Positions 12,001 to 31,759 of a DNA stretch of 64,000 bases are shown in pieces. A program made the position numbers and the translations under genes. Source of the stretch: Theristus sp. LFF4_11 (Eukaryota; Nematoda; Chromadorea; Monhysterida; Xyalidae); contig JASANC010003482.1 in assembly GCA_030248135.1 (NCBI GenBank), positions 1 to 64,000 on the forward strand. The letters run 5' to 3'. The notes beneath the pieces are model-generated. The model was given only the letters and a program-made list of their open reading frames with translations, ran no database searches and was not told where the DNA came from. Numbering within the stretch: the first letter of the stretch is position 1; each line of letters opens with the position of its first letter.

Positions 12001-15000
12001 TGTAGGTTTCCAAAAACCGGATTCAAATGGCCAAAAAGATGCAAATTGCACCCATCTGGAAGAAAAAACATGGCAGTAAACCACGAGTGGACAGACAAAC
12101 AACAACAAAACTGCTTGAAACTAACACAGTGTTTGAAAATTTGTGTTTGTTGTCCAGAGGGGATACCCAAATTTTGATTTCTAGCTTGAAAATAAGATTT
12201 GTTATGATAACAAGTTGTGAAAAGTTCTTAGATATGTTTTTAAAGTGCTGAAAAAGAAAATTTTCCTTTTTTGAAGTTTTTTAAGTTCGGCAGGCGACTT
12301 TGCCTTTGAAATTAAATGAAAAATGGTAATTTGTAGTCTTCGCGCAGCGAAGAAAATTTTCAAAAAATAGGTTCTGAGATCGCATTTTACCTTACGATTT
12401 TTGAATGTCATCCAAAGTATGTCGGCGTCTATGACACCCATTCAAATTTTAAAAAAACACATGTTCAGAAATGGAGCGAACAAAAAGCTATTTGGACGTG
12501 ATCGTTGATACGGTTAAAACAACGAAAATATTGTTACATTGAATTGAACCGTTGTCCACAAAACACTGAACAATCTAAAAAACGAACGATGAATTCATGA
12601 CTATTGCATGATTGCCATTGTCAAACGAAACATAAGGTGTCCGTCCATGGCTTGCGCCGCTAAAAAATTTCGGATCTTGGGACAAATTTACGTGAAAACA
12701 TTCGTTTGAAGTCCTCAAAAATTGAGAGAAACGGAAAAAGCGACGCAAACGACCGATTTTTTGCGGTATCCAAAACTATTTTGCGTCATTGGCGCACGAT
12801 TTCGCGTCAAAAAACCCTGGTTATCTGTACCACTGTAAATGTGCTTATTGCGCAGCGCGATTTCAAATACAAATACATTACAGCCTACAAAAGTAGCAAG
12901 ACACGTACTTTTGAAGATTTGTTTTAGTCAGTCAACTGAAATGTTCGAATTTTTGACTTTTTATTTCATATAAATATTTATTTCGTTTGTGAATATTTTG
13001 TCTCTTCCATCCGAGGCGCTGCGCGACGTAGCCCCTCAGGCGCTGCGCGACGCTAGCCTGTCCCGGGACACCCTAGGAACACCCTATGCACATCTCTGAT
13101 GTTGTCCATGTTGTGTTTGTTCGTGATCTGCTGCAGGTGGCGGACGCACATCGTCAGCGACGCTGGACACGTCACGCACGTCAGAACGCGGCAAGAGCAG
13201 TGCGTCTGACGCTGATGCGCTCGATCTCACACAGGGCGGCCAGTTTGCAAAGGTGCACAGCGGGGGGGGGGGGGGCAGTTTGCAAAGGGGCACAGGGGGC
13301 AGTCTGCAAAGATGCACATGTTTGCAGTTTGTACCAGGGAGAACACTCCACTTGTGGCAAACAACACATGCATAGCCTATGTTTTGAAAACATAGATTTG
13401 CTTCTGCAAGTATTGAATGCCGCTTAAGTTACTTGCCGTCACTGATTGATCGCAGTTCAATTATGTTTGATTCAGCAGTTTCTATGACATTTCCATTGTT
13501 TTTGAACTGTTTTTATTCTCGCAGTCAAACAACGTTGTGTGCAGAATGCCACGCTGATCTTACGGTTTTGAACCAATCAACACGCATTGTCGTACGTAAT
13601 CCATTCACCATTTGTCTGGAAGTGGGGGGGGGGGGAGGCGAAGGCTGTCTTGATCAGATCACATCACGCGTTTGTTTACTTCAACATCGAAAACCGCCCG
13701 CAATTCAGCTGCGGTTCGTCTCGTTTTATTTTATTTTTAAAATTTGAATATTTGGCGTTTCCATTCAGCTGGCCGAAACGATGCTGTCCGAGGTTGACCC
13801 GGTGGTCGTGGCCGAACAGAAATTCTGCGTGCGATTCTTCCACATGAGCACGGACGTCGCGATCGTGCTGCCGGCCGCCACGACGCTCGCCGCCGAAACG
13901 CAGTCGGTCGGTGGATGACCGGCGATGGGGCCGCGTTCGTCCTGTCATCGCGTGTTGTTGTTGTTCATTATGCAGTTTTTCCATCGCAGTTTCTGGTCGT
14001 CAAGTGCAAAATACCTTGAATGAATGGATCACGCCATATTAGTTAAGCCCGTTTATAACTGCGGTATGCAGACGTACGTCAGGTGTGAACGGAAGTATGC
14101 AATAAAACGAGACGTGCATGTCGTCTGCATACGTCCGGTATAAGCGGGCGTTCAATGATTCATGGAACCGCCAGATGAGAAGTCCTTGATAGGATTTTTT
14201 TCTGTTGAAAAAAATTGTTTTTCAAGAACGGTATTGAGTTTTTTATTCTTCTCTATACTGCAGACGGGAAGCGGTGATTCGGGCAGCCTCGCTGGACTAG
14301 ACCGCCGTGCTGAGTGAGTGTGGGAAACTGAGAATTGTTGACAACTGTTTGTTGGGTTTTGTTGTTTGGTTAGGTTGGACAATTTCATTCTGTTCGCGCA
14401 GACGCCAGTTCAACGAGCAGGTTCGCAGCGTGCTCGGCAGTCTGTTCGGTCATCTTGACACGCAGCTGCGCAACTTTGTCGATCAGTGCAACGCGCGACA
14501 GCCGTCGTGAGCGTTCTTTTATGGTCTTTCATTTTGGTTTTGAGACTCAATGCGCGCATAGATAGGTAAACAGTTTCTTCATTCCATCCTCCATGCATGG
14601 CGCGGGAATTCAGAATTGGCAAAGTGATTAGAGTCTCGTAAATAGGGCCGAGTCGTTTAGGCGACTTTGAATTGCCACATAAAAGAGATTGAAACCAGTT
14701 TCCTTTTTATAACGCACTGAGTGACTCAGTCGCACAACCAAAAAATTGATAGTAAATGTTTCTCGTTTTACCCTTTATTCCTTACCACCTTTTAATCAAA
14801 CACTGTGATTGGTTGTACTGATCGCTCGATCACTAGCGCACCGTACTTAAAGTATTTATTTGAACATGTCAGACCGAAATGACGTCATTTGCTGTAAAAT
14901 CGGCGCATATCATGTCATGTGCAGCAACCGGGACTGTCAGTTTCGCAGATCGCTTCACGTGAAAAAAAGACGTGAAATGGTGAACCAACCACACTGAAAT

Positions 15001-17532
15001 TCTGGCTCCTGTGTGTGACAGGCGGTCGTTTTTAAAGCGAAATGACGTCATTTCGGTCTGACACGTTCGAATCACCAGTTGACGTTTGTGCAGGTACACG
15101 ATGGTGTTGCTGGTGTTACTGTCGCGTAAGGTGCTTTCGCTGCAAGACAGCGGTTCGTACATCGCCGTCATCCTCGGCACCACGGTCGTGATCGCAAAGC
15201 GGCGTTTTGACTCGTACATGGTTGGTCTGATCGTTTTTGTTCCGAAACTTGGCTTTTCACAACAACAAAAAAACATCAACGTGATTGATCTTTTTTTCAT
15301 GTTTCTTTGTCTCGTAACTTGTACTTTTCTCGCCTTCTTGATTGATGATGATGATCGGTTTTTACCAAAAAAAATCCTTAAACGCAGGAGACCGAATGTC
15401 GACAGATGAGCGAGGCGAAACTGACGAAAAAGACGCGAGTCGGCATTATTGGCGCCGTTCAACGATTTGAGGTTCGATAATAAGTGGCGGTACGGGGTTT
15501 TAAAAAGTGAACGCGCTGATTGGCTGCATCATGCTGGGAGAGGGAGGGCAAGCGTATGGTCATCCGGTGATAACCGTGCAATCGTGCATAGAACATCGCA
15601 GTTCAAAACCACAGCGGTGCGTCTACTGGGACTGGTTGATTGATTGATTGATCTAATTTCATTTGTACATTTGAAAGTAATTCTGGCGGACATTCAGACG
15701 CAAACCTTGTGCCGTGTTCCGGGACTCTGGTGTACTGGCGCCAATCTCGCAATCCAAGCATGAGAAACTGCCGCTTTACCGTGTGGTCGCAAGAACCATC
15801 GAAAAACGACAACAACCATCCAAGCAAACACAGATCGCGAGTGTCCTCGGTAACCACTCCCCTCTTTCATTTTACGACTTCGCATTGCCGCAGAGAGTCG
15901 CGCGCGCCTGCGAGTCTGCGTTCGTCGGCTGCGCGCGCCGCACCGATCTCGACCGCTGGTATCCGCAGTTGCTGGCGGCTGTTTGCGAGTCGCTCGAGCG
16001 GCTAGCGGTCGACGCGAACTCGAAGGCGCCCGCCGACGTCGTGCGATTCGAGAACTACCATCGAATGCACTGTGAGAGGCTTTGCGTAGGGTTTATTGGA
16101 TGGGGGCGGGGTGCTTTGCTGTGTTAGACTTTGGAGAGTTTTCTTGGACGTCGGTATCGGGAGACCGCTTCCCATGCGGAATCTGGTTCGTTTCGTGCAA
16201 CTTTGGTGTATGCATGCATTCTGTCCATGGATTGCTGTGGGTGGAGGCGGAGTTTGATTTGCATAGAAGCCATGCATCACGTGATCACCAACCAATCAGG
16301 TAGTTGGAAATGTTATAAAGTTGGACTGTACTGATTCGACTGGCTCACTGGTCGATTACAGACAGATCGCGTGGGCAGGGGAACAAATTTGCGTGCTGGG
16401 TTTATTGGAACCGCAAAGCATTGTGTCACAAAAACCCATTGACACTGCCAATTTTGACTGACGTCGTAATTTCAACAAATCGGTCCACTTTTCAGCCGTA
16501 TTATCTGAATTGAAAATCGCGTGTCTCGATGCGAACCGCAAACAGATTCGACAAAAGTACCAGGCTGCGATGGACGCCTATGTGCGCGACTCGATGGGCA
16601 AACCGCTCGAGCGTTTACAGGTATGATCTTTTATTTTTGGTCCAGAGACGCAATACGCGCATGGATAGGTGAACAGCTTCATGCATGACGCGGGAAGTGA
16701 AAATTGGCAAAGTGATCCGAGTCCCTGAATAGGGCAGAGTCGTTTGTCAATAGATTGCGTTGTTTCCCGCCTGCTTACAGGCGAAACCGGAGCGTTTACC
16801 ACAAAAGTGCGTTCTGAATAATGTCGGTCGGGCGGGAAATGCACGCGCTTGTTTTCGAACCGAAACGCGTGCCATCAGTTGCACGACATGCAATCATGGA
16901 ATGAAACATTTGTAGGTGTTCTTCGATCAAGTGGAGCGCGCGATACAGATGGGCGTGCACGCGGACGAGATCAGCTATCAGCAGCAGTTCAGTAAAAGTG
17001 AACTCAAGAAAGTGATCGCGTGCTATCCGGCGAAGGAGGTTGTTGTTGGAGATTTTAGGCGATGTTTTTAACCAGGGGCCCAGGGCTGACCCAGAAAAGC
17101 GTACAGAACACCGTCGAGTAGGGTGCCCATCGAGTTTTTGCTATGTTATCAAGTGCCTCTACACCCCTCGGCGGGGCTCGATCCCCCGAACGCACAGACA
17201 ACGAGTCTAACGCGCTACCACCCAGGCCACACGAGGGCGACCATCATGTGGCTGTCACGTTCATCACACTCAATCGCGCACCCGTTTTGTCCGTTCACCA
17301 GGTGCGCCGCGGCCTGGACGCGTTGTACCGTCGCGTCGAGAAGCAACTGACGGACGGCGACGCCGGCGGCCTCCTGCAGGTCGTCTGGCGCAACATGCAG
17401 GACGAGTTCGTGCATCAGTTGAAACACTACGAGCAGCTGATCGCACGCTGCTATCCGGGCGCCGCGATCGACTTGGACTTCACGCTGAATGACATTCTGC
17501 AATTCTTCTCCGATATCGCGCAACAACACTGA
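6075..17532 (+). CDS. EXOC1: Exocyst complex component 1 (Sec3)
   Basis: EXOC1 tethers secretory vesicles to the plasma membrane through phosphoinositides and other exocyst subunits. Twenty-one exons: 6075-6198, 6823-6953, 7127-7225, 7327-7396, 7968-8176, 9113-9238, 9618-9719, 10117-10249, 10518-10657, 10844-10987, 11327-11417, 13137-13252, 13769-13906, 14264-14313, 14402-14506, 15094-15220, 15388-15471, 15894-16071, 16496-16620, 16916-17038, 17302-17532. All junctions are GT-AG and in phase, giving 881 codons (human protein about 894). The N terminus [13 protein letters not shown] matches the family start, so this ATG was preferred over the in-frame ATG at 6018. Residues 1-141 form the Sec3 PH-like lipid-binding region and about 145-380 a coiled-coil. 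The rest is the CATCHR-type helical part, ending [13 protein letters not shown] and LIARCYPG. The exon 13 donor is 13906 (GTCGGT), because the stronger-looking 13910 gives the wrong phase. Confidence 0.95.
6346..6522. repeat. MITE family A, copy 2 (A' subtype)
   Basis: TACTGTCAACTC on the left, GGGAGTTAGATGTTA on the right, with GAGCTGATTGGTTGG mirrored by CCAACCAATCAGC. It lies in EXOC1 intron 1. Confidence 0.7.
7730..7803. repeat. Short dispersed repeat J, copy 1
   Basis: Shares CTGCATTTCGGC / GGCAACATCA / AGAAGAGGGGTGGCC...CATCAGTG with 40388-40452 in the same orientation. Lies in EXOC1 intron 4. Family unknown. Confidence 0.45.
8256..8851. repeat. Large palindrome / foldback element with TA ends
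   Basis: The left arm 8256-8478 and right arm 8626-8851 are inverted copies that are nearly identical by eye, separated by a 147-bp loop. Ends are TACAGTCTATCACGC and GCGTGATAGACTGTA. Next to the left end lies GCTGATTGGTCGG, which resembles family A. The peptides read from the two arms are the same, which confirms the inversion. Lies in EXOC1 intron 5. Confidence 0.85.
11042..11244. repeat. MITE family E, copy 1
   Basis: Left end TTTGGTTGTGCGACTGAATG, right end GAGTCTCGGGACCAAAAT. The two are inverted copies. Lies in EXOC1 intron 10. Confidence 0.65.
11645..13067. repeat. Region bracketed by a 15-bp direct repeat in EXOC1 intron 11
   Basis: CTAGCCTGTCCCGGG occurs at 11645-11659 and again at 13053-13067 in the same orientation. 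Both are beside CTGCGCGACG motifs, three in all at the right end. The interior also carries TTCGCAAAGCGAA and CTTCGCGCAGCGAAG palindromes. It may be a decayed transposable element. I recognise no transposase. Confidence 0.4.
14043..14155. repeat. MITE family I, copy 1
   Basis: About 113 bp. Left arm AAGCCCGTTTATAACTGCGG with GCAGACGTACG, right arm GTCTGCATACGTCCGG with TATAAGCGGGCGTTC, inverted. Lies in EXOC1 intron 13. Confidence 0.65.
14531..14746. repeat. MITE family E, copy 2
   Basis: Starts ATTTTGGTTTTGAGACTCAA and ends GACTCAGTCGCACAACCAAA. Opposite orientation to copy 1. EXOC1 intron 15. Confidence 0.7.
14862..15078. repeat. MITE family C, copy 1
   Basis: Left TGTCAGACCGAAATGACGTC, right AATGACGTCATTTCGGTCTG, inverted. 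The element ends about 15 bp before the acceptor of EXOC1 exon 16. Each arm holds the palindrome TGACGTCA. Confidence 0.7.
16200..16330. repeat. MITE family A, copy 3 (left end unclear)
   Basis: Right arm CATCACGTGATCACCAACCA then TTGGACTGTA. The left boundary could not be placed with confidence. EXOC1 intron 18. Confidence 0.5.
16628..16750. repeat. MITE family E, copy 3, truncated
   Basis: Starts TTATTTTTGGTCCAGAGACG and matches the left half of copy 2, with no matching right arm. EXOC1 intron 19. Confidence 0.55.
17040..17236 (-). mobile_element. tRNA-derived SINE, copy 1
   Basis: Reading the - strand, a tRNA-like head has an A-box-like GGCCTGGGTGGTAGCGC and a B-box-like GGGGATCGAGCCCC. 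It is followed by a shared body and a short CAA tail (TTGTTG on + at 17040). Last intron of EXOC1. Confidence 0.75.
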
Positions 17533-18819
17533 CAGGTTTGCGGTGGGATGTTCAGATTCATTTTTTTTGTTTTGTTGATTCAGTGTTGTTGTTTGTTACA
17601 CTCATTTGTCGCGTTGCACATCGAATCAGCACACACGATCAGGTGCAGATTTGACAAGTGAGATTGTGCGATTTGTTCAGCGTCAGCTGTGAAATCTGCA
17701 TTCTCGTGTTCTGTTATTGTGTTGCGAAATTTTCACTAATCCGTTAGAATCATGATCAATTTGTTCTGTGATTTTCTTGTTTTTTTTCTGTTTCTTCCAG
17801 TATAATAGTCCTTTTTCATGCATTCCATTTCCGACACTTTTGTTTGTTGTAAATTAGCAACGATATTCGTTGTTATTATTCATTGTTGAAAATCTCCAGA
17901 TTTATTATAAACTTTGTAGATTTATACTTTCTGCAGTTTATTTTATATTCAAAATAACAAAAAATAACATAAACAGTTGAGAAACAAGCAACAGATATTC
18001 AGACTCTATGCAACAGTGAACACAGGAAAAAAATAGCTTCTTTTAACTAGCATAAAAATCGATAATTCGCATGAGTATTCTCTTTACTACAGATGCAGGA
18101 ACAGAAAAATAGAAAACCAAACAAAATGTTGAAACTAAAAAAAATTCAGCCGAGGTCAAAACCGGTTCGTTTCAATCACCGTTTGCGGTCATGATCACAG
18201 AGAAGAACCGATAAAAGGATAACAACTGTAAACGTTTGTCTAGAATGGCAGCATACGTGGGGTACGGTATCTTACATAACAAATGTTCTCGTTTACTATT
18301 ACTGAAACAGCAAAATTATGTACAGTAACAAAACAAAAATGAGAAAACATGCTGAAAGATAGAAATCTTGACCGAAAGCGCGGCTAAAACGCCAACGCCT
18401 TGAAAACGTTTTACGCTTGGAATGGATAACGAACATGAGTGGTGAGTGTGAAACATTTTAGATTTCGGAAACAGTCGACAAACAATCATCAACACCAACG
18501 AGCAAATAAACAAACCAACTGAGAAATTCCGATACTTTCCAGATTAGATAACATAAACGAACAAAAACTCGTAGACTCGAAACCTAAAACGGTTCAAAAT
18601 CATAAAAAAAGAGCAACAGAAAAACAAAACGATCGACTCAGTTCAACAGCGAAACGTATGACAAGATTGAAAAAAGACTCGAGGTTTCAAAAAACCCAAA
18701 TCAACGCAGAAAACGTGTAAGGTGTAAATATCCAAAATCAGGGCATCTCCTTGAATTTGGGTAAGGTCCAAACCTAACCAAATGTAAACAATAACATCAA
18801 CCGCCAACTATTATCAATT
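17533..18819. other. Convergent 3' region of EXOC1 (+) and EGR (-)
   Basis: No coding signal. On the - strand an AATAAA hexamer at 17901-17906 could end the EGR transcript. No clear AATAAA for EXOC1 was seen on the + strand near its stop. Confidence 0.35.
17901..17906 (-). promoter_or_regulatory. Possible polyadenylation signal for EGR
   Basis: AATAAA on the - strand about 1.2 kb after the EGR stop. Position and orientation fit. No other support. Confidence 0.25.
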
Positions 18820-19032
18820 TTTACATTTTGCGACTCAATGCGTGTGCAAGCTTAGTAAGGAAAATATGTATTTTTAATCGTTGAATGGCATGTATTCAAA
18901 ATCGCCCAGGTGACCCGGCCCTATTCAAAGGACTCGGATCACTTTGCCAATTTTGAATTCCCGCCGCGCAAGCATGAAACTCGTTTGCCAATCAATCTAT
19001 GCGCACATTGAGGCTCGGGACCAAAATGAAAG
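18820..19032. repeat. MITE family E, copy 4
   Basis: Left ATTTTGCGACTCAATGCG, right TTGAGGCTCGGGACCAAAAT, inverted ends. Lies in the probable EGR 3' UTR. Confidence 0.65.
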
Positions 19033-19145
19033 CTAATAACTAAATCGCATGATATAATGCCGTTTTCAAACTAGAACAACGTGCACATGTCGCAACTAAA
19101 GCGACCACCACCACAGCACAACCAACAACATCGCCAATAATTTCA

Positions 19146-25793
<6,648 letters not shown>

Positions 25794-26706
25794 TGCCTTT
25801 AATGTCAATTCGGGATCGAGATTATTGTCGGTTCGATAGTCGCGAATAGGCTAATGTGTCGAGTTTTGTTGATCAAAGTTATGATTTCAATCAACCAATC
25901 AATCAGTGATCCACTTTCAAACTGAGTTTGACAAACTGTATCGTGACGAATCAATGTAACCTGAAATGTCAGAGAAAGACCCCAAAATTTGTGAAACTAT
26001 TGTCAGCTGAACTGTCTGTCGTGCCAGCCTTTTGATGTCAATTCTAAGCACAGCTGTTACGCATTGTATGCTTAAATAGGAGCATGAAAATAGTGCAGCA
26101 AAAAAGAAAACGATATCAAAAATGAAAAACTGCGTGGGTGTAAACTGGAGCGCACACTGGCAGAATATGAAAGGGACAGCGAAAAAGTGTTGGAAATTTT
26201 GCATTTTAACATTAAAAACTACGTCAGAATCACTGTGTTGCTGTTGTTGTTGTTGACAGCGTTTTGTGTTGACTCTTCGCGACAAGTTTAAGGAATTTAT
26301 AATGTCTTGTGACGCATACACGCACGTACAACATATATGTTGTACGTGCTGCGCATACTCGTTTATTTTTTGTGCTTCGTTGATTTACAGACATCTTCTT
26401 CAAGACGCCGACGAACAGGTGGATGAGTCACAATTACATGTATAAAACATTATGGCACTTCACACACGTTGGCAAAAATACGCAAATTCGTCAAAGCCAA
26501 TTGGAAAAAAATGAGCACATGCAGGTAATATCGGGACAACTGTCAAAACGATGAACAGTCATTGACCATGTTAATGAAAAAATAATAAAACATCAGAAGT
26601 TCCTCTGGATGTTAGTTCCGAAAATAATTCAAACGTAAAAATCAACATGCACGCCGGTTCAAAAGCATTTTGATCAAATTATGTTATGTTCATCAAAATA
26701 CTGATA

Positions 26707-26945
26707 CCGTATTACCCCCATTAAACCCCCCCCCCCACCATTAATCCCCCCCACCAATAAACCCCCACCCCCCCGACCAGTTTCCAAATAATCCCCCCCC
26801 ACAAATAATCCCCCATGGGGGTTAATTGGAAACCTGTTTGAAACACATACCCAGCGAATTCAGTGGCTGAATGCAGTGACATTGGTGAAATTGTGCTACC
26901 AAAGGCCCCAAATGGATGAGTTAATGGTAATTTCATTACAAAAGG
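26707..26945. repeat. Dispersed repeat G, copy 1 (cytosine tracts)
   Basis: Contains TACCGTATTACCCCCATTAA, several C tracts, a CCCCATGGGGG palindrome and GCTACCAAAGGCCCC. The inverse copy is at 42108-42325. Confidence 0.6.
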
Positions 26946-29900
26946 CTGTTACAGAAGGAAATCTCTGTGAAAAGTAGATGTCTCTACATCTTTCTTCCTG
27001 CCATGCAAGGTATTTTTGCCATTTTTCAACAAAACCCCACCCCTAGAAATTTTTGTATAATAACCCCCCCCAACAATTACCCCCCCCCCAAAACCCCCCC
27101 CAAAGGTGGGGGGTGTGGGGGACAGAACCATCTTTGCGTTTGTGTCACCACTTTTTGGTAAATGCAAATAAACAATGCACCACACATTTTGTTTGCAAAA
27201 CGACAATGACGATGACGTATGTAGGCGTACGGTAAAAGTACAATCTAACGTAGTATTGCGCACTACGCATATTGTCTAATGAAATCCCCGGTGTGCGTCT
27301 GTTTGTTTGTTTTGTAATTTCAACTTGCACCAAAAATGCGAGTGACGCAACAAGGCATGACGAAGACTGAAAAATAACATCCGGTGAAGTAAAGTTTGCT
27401 TCAAAAACTGTAACTAATCAACAAATCATCGATGAAAATTGGTTCTAGCTGCTTACCACTAACATTCAAATGAAAACTTGACATTGTTGCAACTTTTTCA
27501 CAAAAAAAACAACTTATCCCACTGCACGCTTTGCGCCACCTGTGCGTCTAGTAAGCGAGAGTGTACGCACTTCCATTCTTCAATCAGAATTTTTACGGGT
27601 GTGTTGTTGGGCTTAACGAGAGAATCACGAATCTCATCTTGCAAAAAGTGAAGCCACAGAATACCTACATTTGAATGTACTTAAACATGCGAAAAGATGT
27701 AAACAATAGCGACAGGATGTCATCGTAAAATAAAAATTTTACAGCCAAGAAACCATATCAAAGTTTATTCAGATAGAACAAACGTGGACTGATTTGATGA
27801 CGACAATTGAGGTGTAAACAAGGGCGAATACCAATTGAAATTTTACGCAAGACCTGACAATTTTCAGTTTTAATTACATGTACTGTACAATGTACTTACA
27901 ATGTACGCAAACGCACAAGTGTGTGTGTGTGTGCCGTGGGCGGCTTACTCGATTGCCGCCCTGATCAACCGTATCTATCCATATTTACGAGTTCTATGAT
28001 TACGTTTGTCAACGAAAGCTCTCGTGTACTGAGAAACAAAAATAGCCCCACCCACACATGTATTGTAAGATAAAATGCGCTGGGATGCAGCTAACAAAAA
28101 TAAGATATGTTTGATTTTTGAGTTGTACAATATGGCTGGTGTGTGGGTAGATTAAAATTCCATGTCATTATATTAATAGCTATTTACAGACACAAATTGT
28201 ACGCTATTTTTTGTTGCAACTTAATTGATCAAACAGATAGATTAAAATTTTTACAGCATATGAATTTTCAGGACCAAAACAGTGTAATTTCGATGGTTTG
28301 TTTTTTTATTATACAATGCAGTGTTATTTATTTATTTATTTATTCATCAAAGCCAAAAATCCATATGCTTGTTTTAAATAGGACGTGTAATCTTCACTGA
28401 AAAACGTTGTTACCGTTTTATTTTTTTAGCAAAAAACAAATGGATCAATCTAGTAAGCACAGCCGTTTTTTGTTTGACTTGTGGTTAAACTTGATTTACT
28501 TTTAATAAAATACGCCTTATGAAAAAGAGAAACAAGGCTATCAATTCTAGTTTCCATTTTGGATTGGAAAAGAGAAAATCAGAAAAAATGTATGCTTCAC
28601 ATTCCAAAACCGCCAATTTCAGTGAAACGTGTAGTCTCATGTATCGAGATAATAATTGATAAACTAATGTGAAAACAGTAAAGCTATGCTATTTTGTCTG
28701 TTTTAATAATTGTTACTGTTTTAGTGAAAAAGAGTAACGGTTACAAGCGAAGATTGACTGGAAAAGACTGAAAATATGTTTTTTGTAAGTTTTAGGCTTT
28801 GTATAGATGCACCATTTGATATTTCTGGATGAAAAGTTGCAAAAATCTAAGTTGAACTTTTGTTAGTTACTGATTAAAATTTTACCGCAAATGAATGAAC
28901 GGTTGGTGAGCTACGGAGCTTTAAAATCGTGGCAACCATTTCTGCTCCACCCTGTGCATCTGACTTTTTGCATAATGTTTTCTCAGTTTGAAAGCACATA
29001 TCTGGATCTAATAACAAACATTCTGCTAAACTAACATCAACTAACGCAAACTCAGCGGTAATCAAATAATTTTGAATTATAATTATAATAAAAAAAACAT
29101 TTAAAAAGGGATGCAAGTAAGAGGCAGAAAAATGGTAACATAGTGAGTCAACCAACATTCTAACTAACAGAAAATAAACATTCGAATAAAACCATATGAT
29201 AAGCAAGTGTACATTGCATGTGAAAGCGTTTACGCCCATTAAAGATAAGCGAACATGGCATGGTACAGAATGAACGTTTTCCAGTTCCGTATTTTTGCGA
29301 CCATGAACAGAACACAAAACAAACCGCAGCCTGAAAAGGCATGTGCTTTCATGTTTAACAGATGCCGTCTGGTTAGATAAGCAACAAAATGAAAAAACGC
29401 CACAACACGAAATAAAGCTGGGTGAAGTGGAACTGGACTGGAATTCAGCAGTATGCATTCGCCAAAATCAAAACAGCACGATTTTGCGGTGTAGTTCGCC
29501 AGGAATAAAACGAAATAGAGAAAATGGTCTCAGCGCAATGAAAAAAGGAAAACAACGGAATCATGGCAAGGCAAACGAGTCGAGAATACCAAAATCATCA
29601 TTTCAAAGAATAGACCAGACCAACAGACACATTTTCCACGCTGCAACACGCAGAATTACTGGGCAGTTTACCTGTATTTTGCGCAAAACAAATTTCACAT
29701 CGACAAGCAAAACAAAACTGGAAAAATATGCGCTTACTTAACGGTTGTCAGCGCGAAACATCAGCAGTAAGCTGAAATATCAACGCACGATTTGTGCTTA
29801 GAAAGGACGGACTGTTCGAAAAAAACAAACGCTTTTTAATCAGGTTGTAAACGAAAAAAACAGGAACCTAGTAGGAGTAAGATTATGACGAAATAAGAAC

Positions 29901-30244
29901 AAGAATAGTTGCTGAGCAACTGAAATTTTTTTTTGAAAACTATAGTCTACTTCAATTAACTGCATATCAATAAGTCCGTATTATCTACTCTAATAAAGAA
30001 ACACAGAACCAAACATCCAAAATTTAAAAGTGAAGTTGTCCATAAAAATGCACAACAAAATGTGTACAAATCGAACTTAACCGCTGTTATAGATGTATAT
30101 ACGCAAACGAGAGAGTAATAAAGTGTTAGGAGCGGGTATAGTGGAACTGGGCAAGAGAACACTGCAACAACATCACCAACGTGTGTTATGTTAGGACTGA
30201 TAGCGCAAAACAGACTAGCTCTTGAAGCGTGCAGCTCAGCGACA

Positions 30245-30276
<32 letters not shown>

Positions 30277-30290
30277 GCACACGCACACAT
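30245..30290. repeat. (CA)n microsatellite
   Basis: A pure AC run to about 30270, then an interrupted ACAC/GCAC run. Confidence 0.9.
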
Positions 30291-30959
30291 ACTCTACACA
30301 CGTTACTAGTGCCGTGCGATTTCCGCGTGTCAATTTGGTGAAAAAATATTTTAAAATATTTAAAATATCAAATATACTGTTAATGTATGCATACTAATAA
30401 ACATTCTGACGTGAAAACATTACATTCTGAGAATAACTTTTTAAATTCAAACAACCGTGAAATTGGTGAAAACCATTTATGCAATGGCCTGGCTACAAAA
30501 TGGCCTTCGAGTGAATTCTGAACTCACGTTCTGCAGTAAGCTGCAACAGATAGTCATTGAAAAAGCTGTCATTTCATTCATTTTATTTTGCCAGAGTAAT
30601 GCAGTAGGTTCCGCTAAAGCTGTTCTGACAGCGTGAGATTCGGAGACATATTTAACAACATAAAAACACAAAATACGAACCAGAAAAAAAGGAAAAGAAA
30701 AACCACGGACACAAAAAAAGAACAAGAAAAAAGAAAAAAGAAACAGAAAAAATCCACGGACTCCTAAAAAAGAGAAGAAAAAAAGAAAAAATACAGTCAT
30801 TACAGAAAAGATCACATGAGAACCTCTGACACAATTTTGCCATGCTTGTTGTTGCCGATTTTATGTAGAACTTCAGACATGGTGCGATCATTTATGATAC
30901 GAAATGTGAACTAACAACAAAGAAATCAAACATCAAACAAACAATTACATTCGAATACC

Positions 30960-31045
30960 AAAATAGAGGCAAGTAGCTGATTGTTTCTTGATCACGTGAT
31001 CACCAATCAGTCAGAGGATTGCCTATAATTTAGAGTTCCACTGTA
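30960..31045. repeat. MITE family A, copy 4, internally deleted
   Basis: Only the arms remain: AGCTGATTG...TTGATCACGTGATCACCAAT, ending TAGAGTTCCACTGTA. Confidence 0.6.
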
Positions 31046-31759
31046 TTTTTACTGTAAGCACGATGTATTGTAACAAAAGCTGTGAACAAATTTTTCAAAG
31101 AAAAAAGAGACAGCCGAATATTACCGCAAAGTGGTCATCCAGGGTGCATCGCTGTTCGCCTACGTTGCAGCGTCAAAATACCCACACAATATGCACACAA
31201 CAGCACACACTGTACACAGCCACGTAAATATGTTTTTTGCGTGGGCACATAGCACACAGCACAACGCATAGTTCTGCATTTGCGTCAGCCCACGTAGTGA
31301 CGTGCCCACGCATATGACGCGACAAGCGATATAGCTTTATATCCTCAATAGTTAAGAAGCAGTTGGCTTTGATGTACGGAATATAGAATATGCGTTTTAT
31401 ATCTGAAAGATATTGGCTGCAGATGTCACGTACATGTACAACGGCATGGATGGCATGCTTGTCATAGCGCGCGCGCAATGTGGCAGGTGAAGCATGAAGC
31501 TTTCGAAAAATATTAAAGATAAACCCGATATTAAAATTTTGTTGTGTTGATTAAATAAAGCGAAATTTACCAGAACATTTTATAAGAATATGAAGCTGAA
31601 TTTCATTAACAATTCAACAACCTAACTTGACTAACCGTACCTGAACGAACAATAACGCACACACACATTCTATAAACTATACGAGGAAGCAAGAAAATTA
31701 ATAGACCACGCCAAACATGCAAGTTTACAAAAAGTAAGACTTTTATACATTTTAGTGTA

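Noticed and set aside
11451..12170. 239-codon open frame on the - strand
   Set aside because: Antisense within EXOC1 intron 11, Cys/Phe/Ser-rich, no domain, no splice or start context.
28874..29741. Overlapping open frames of 194 (-) and 132 (+) codons
   Set aside because: AT-rich, no recognisable motif, no neighbouring exons. Likely chance.
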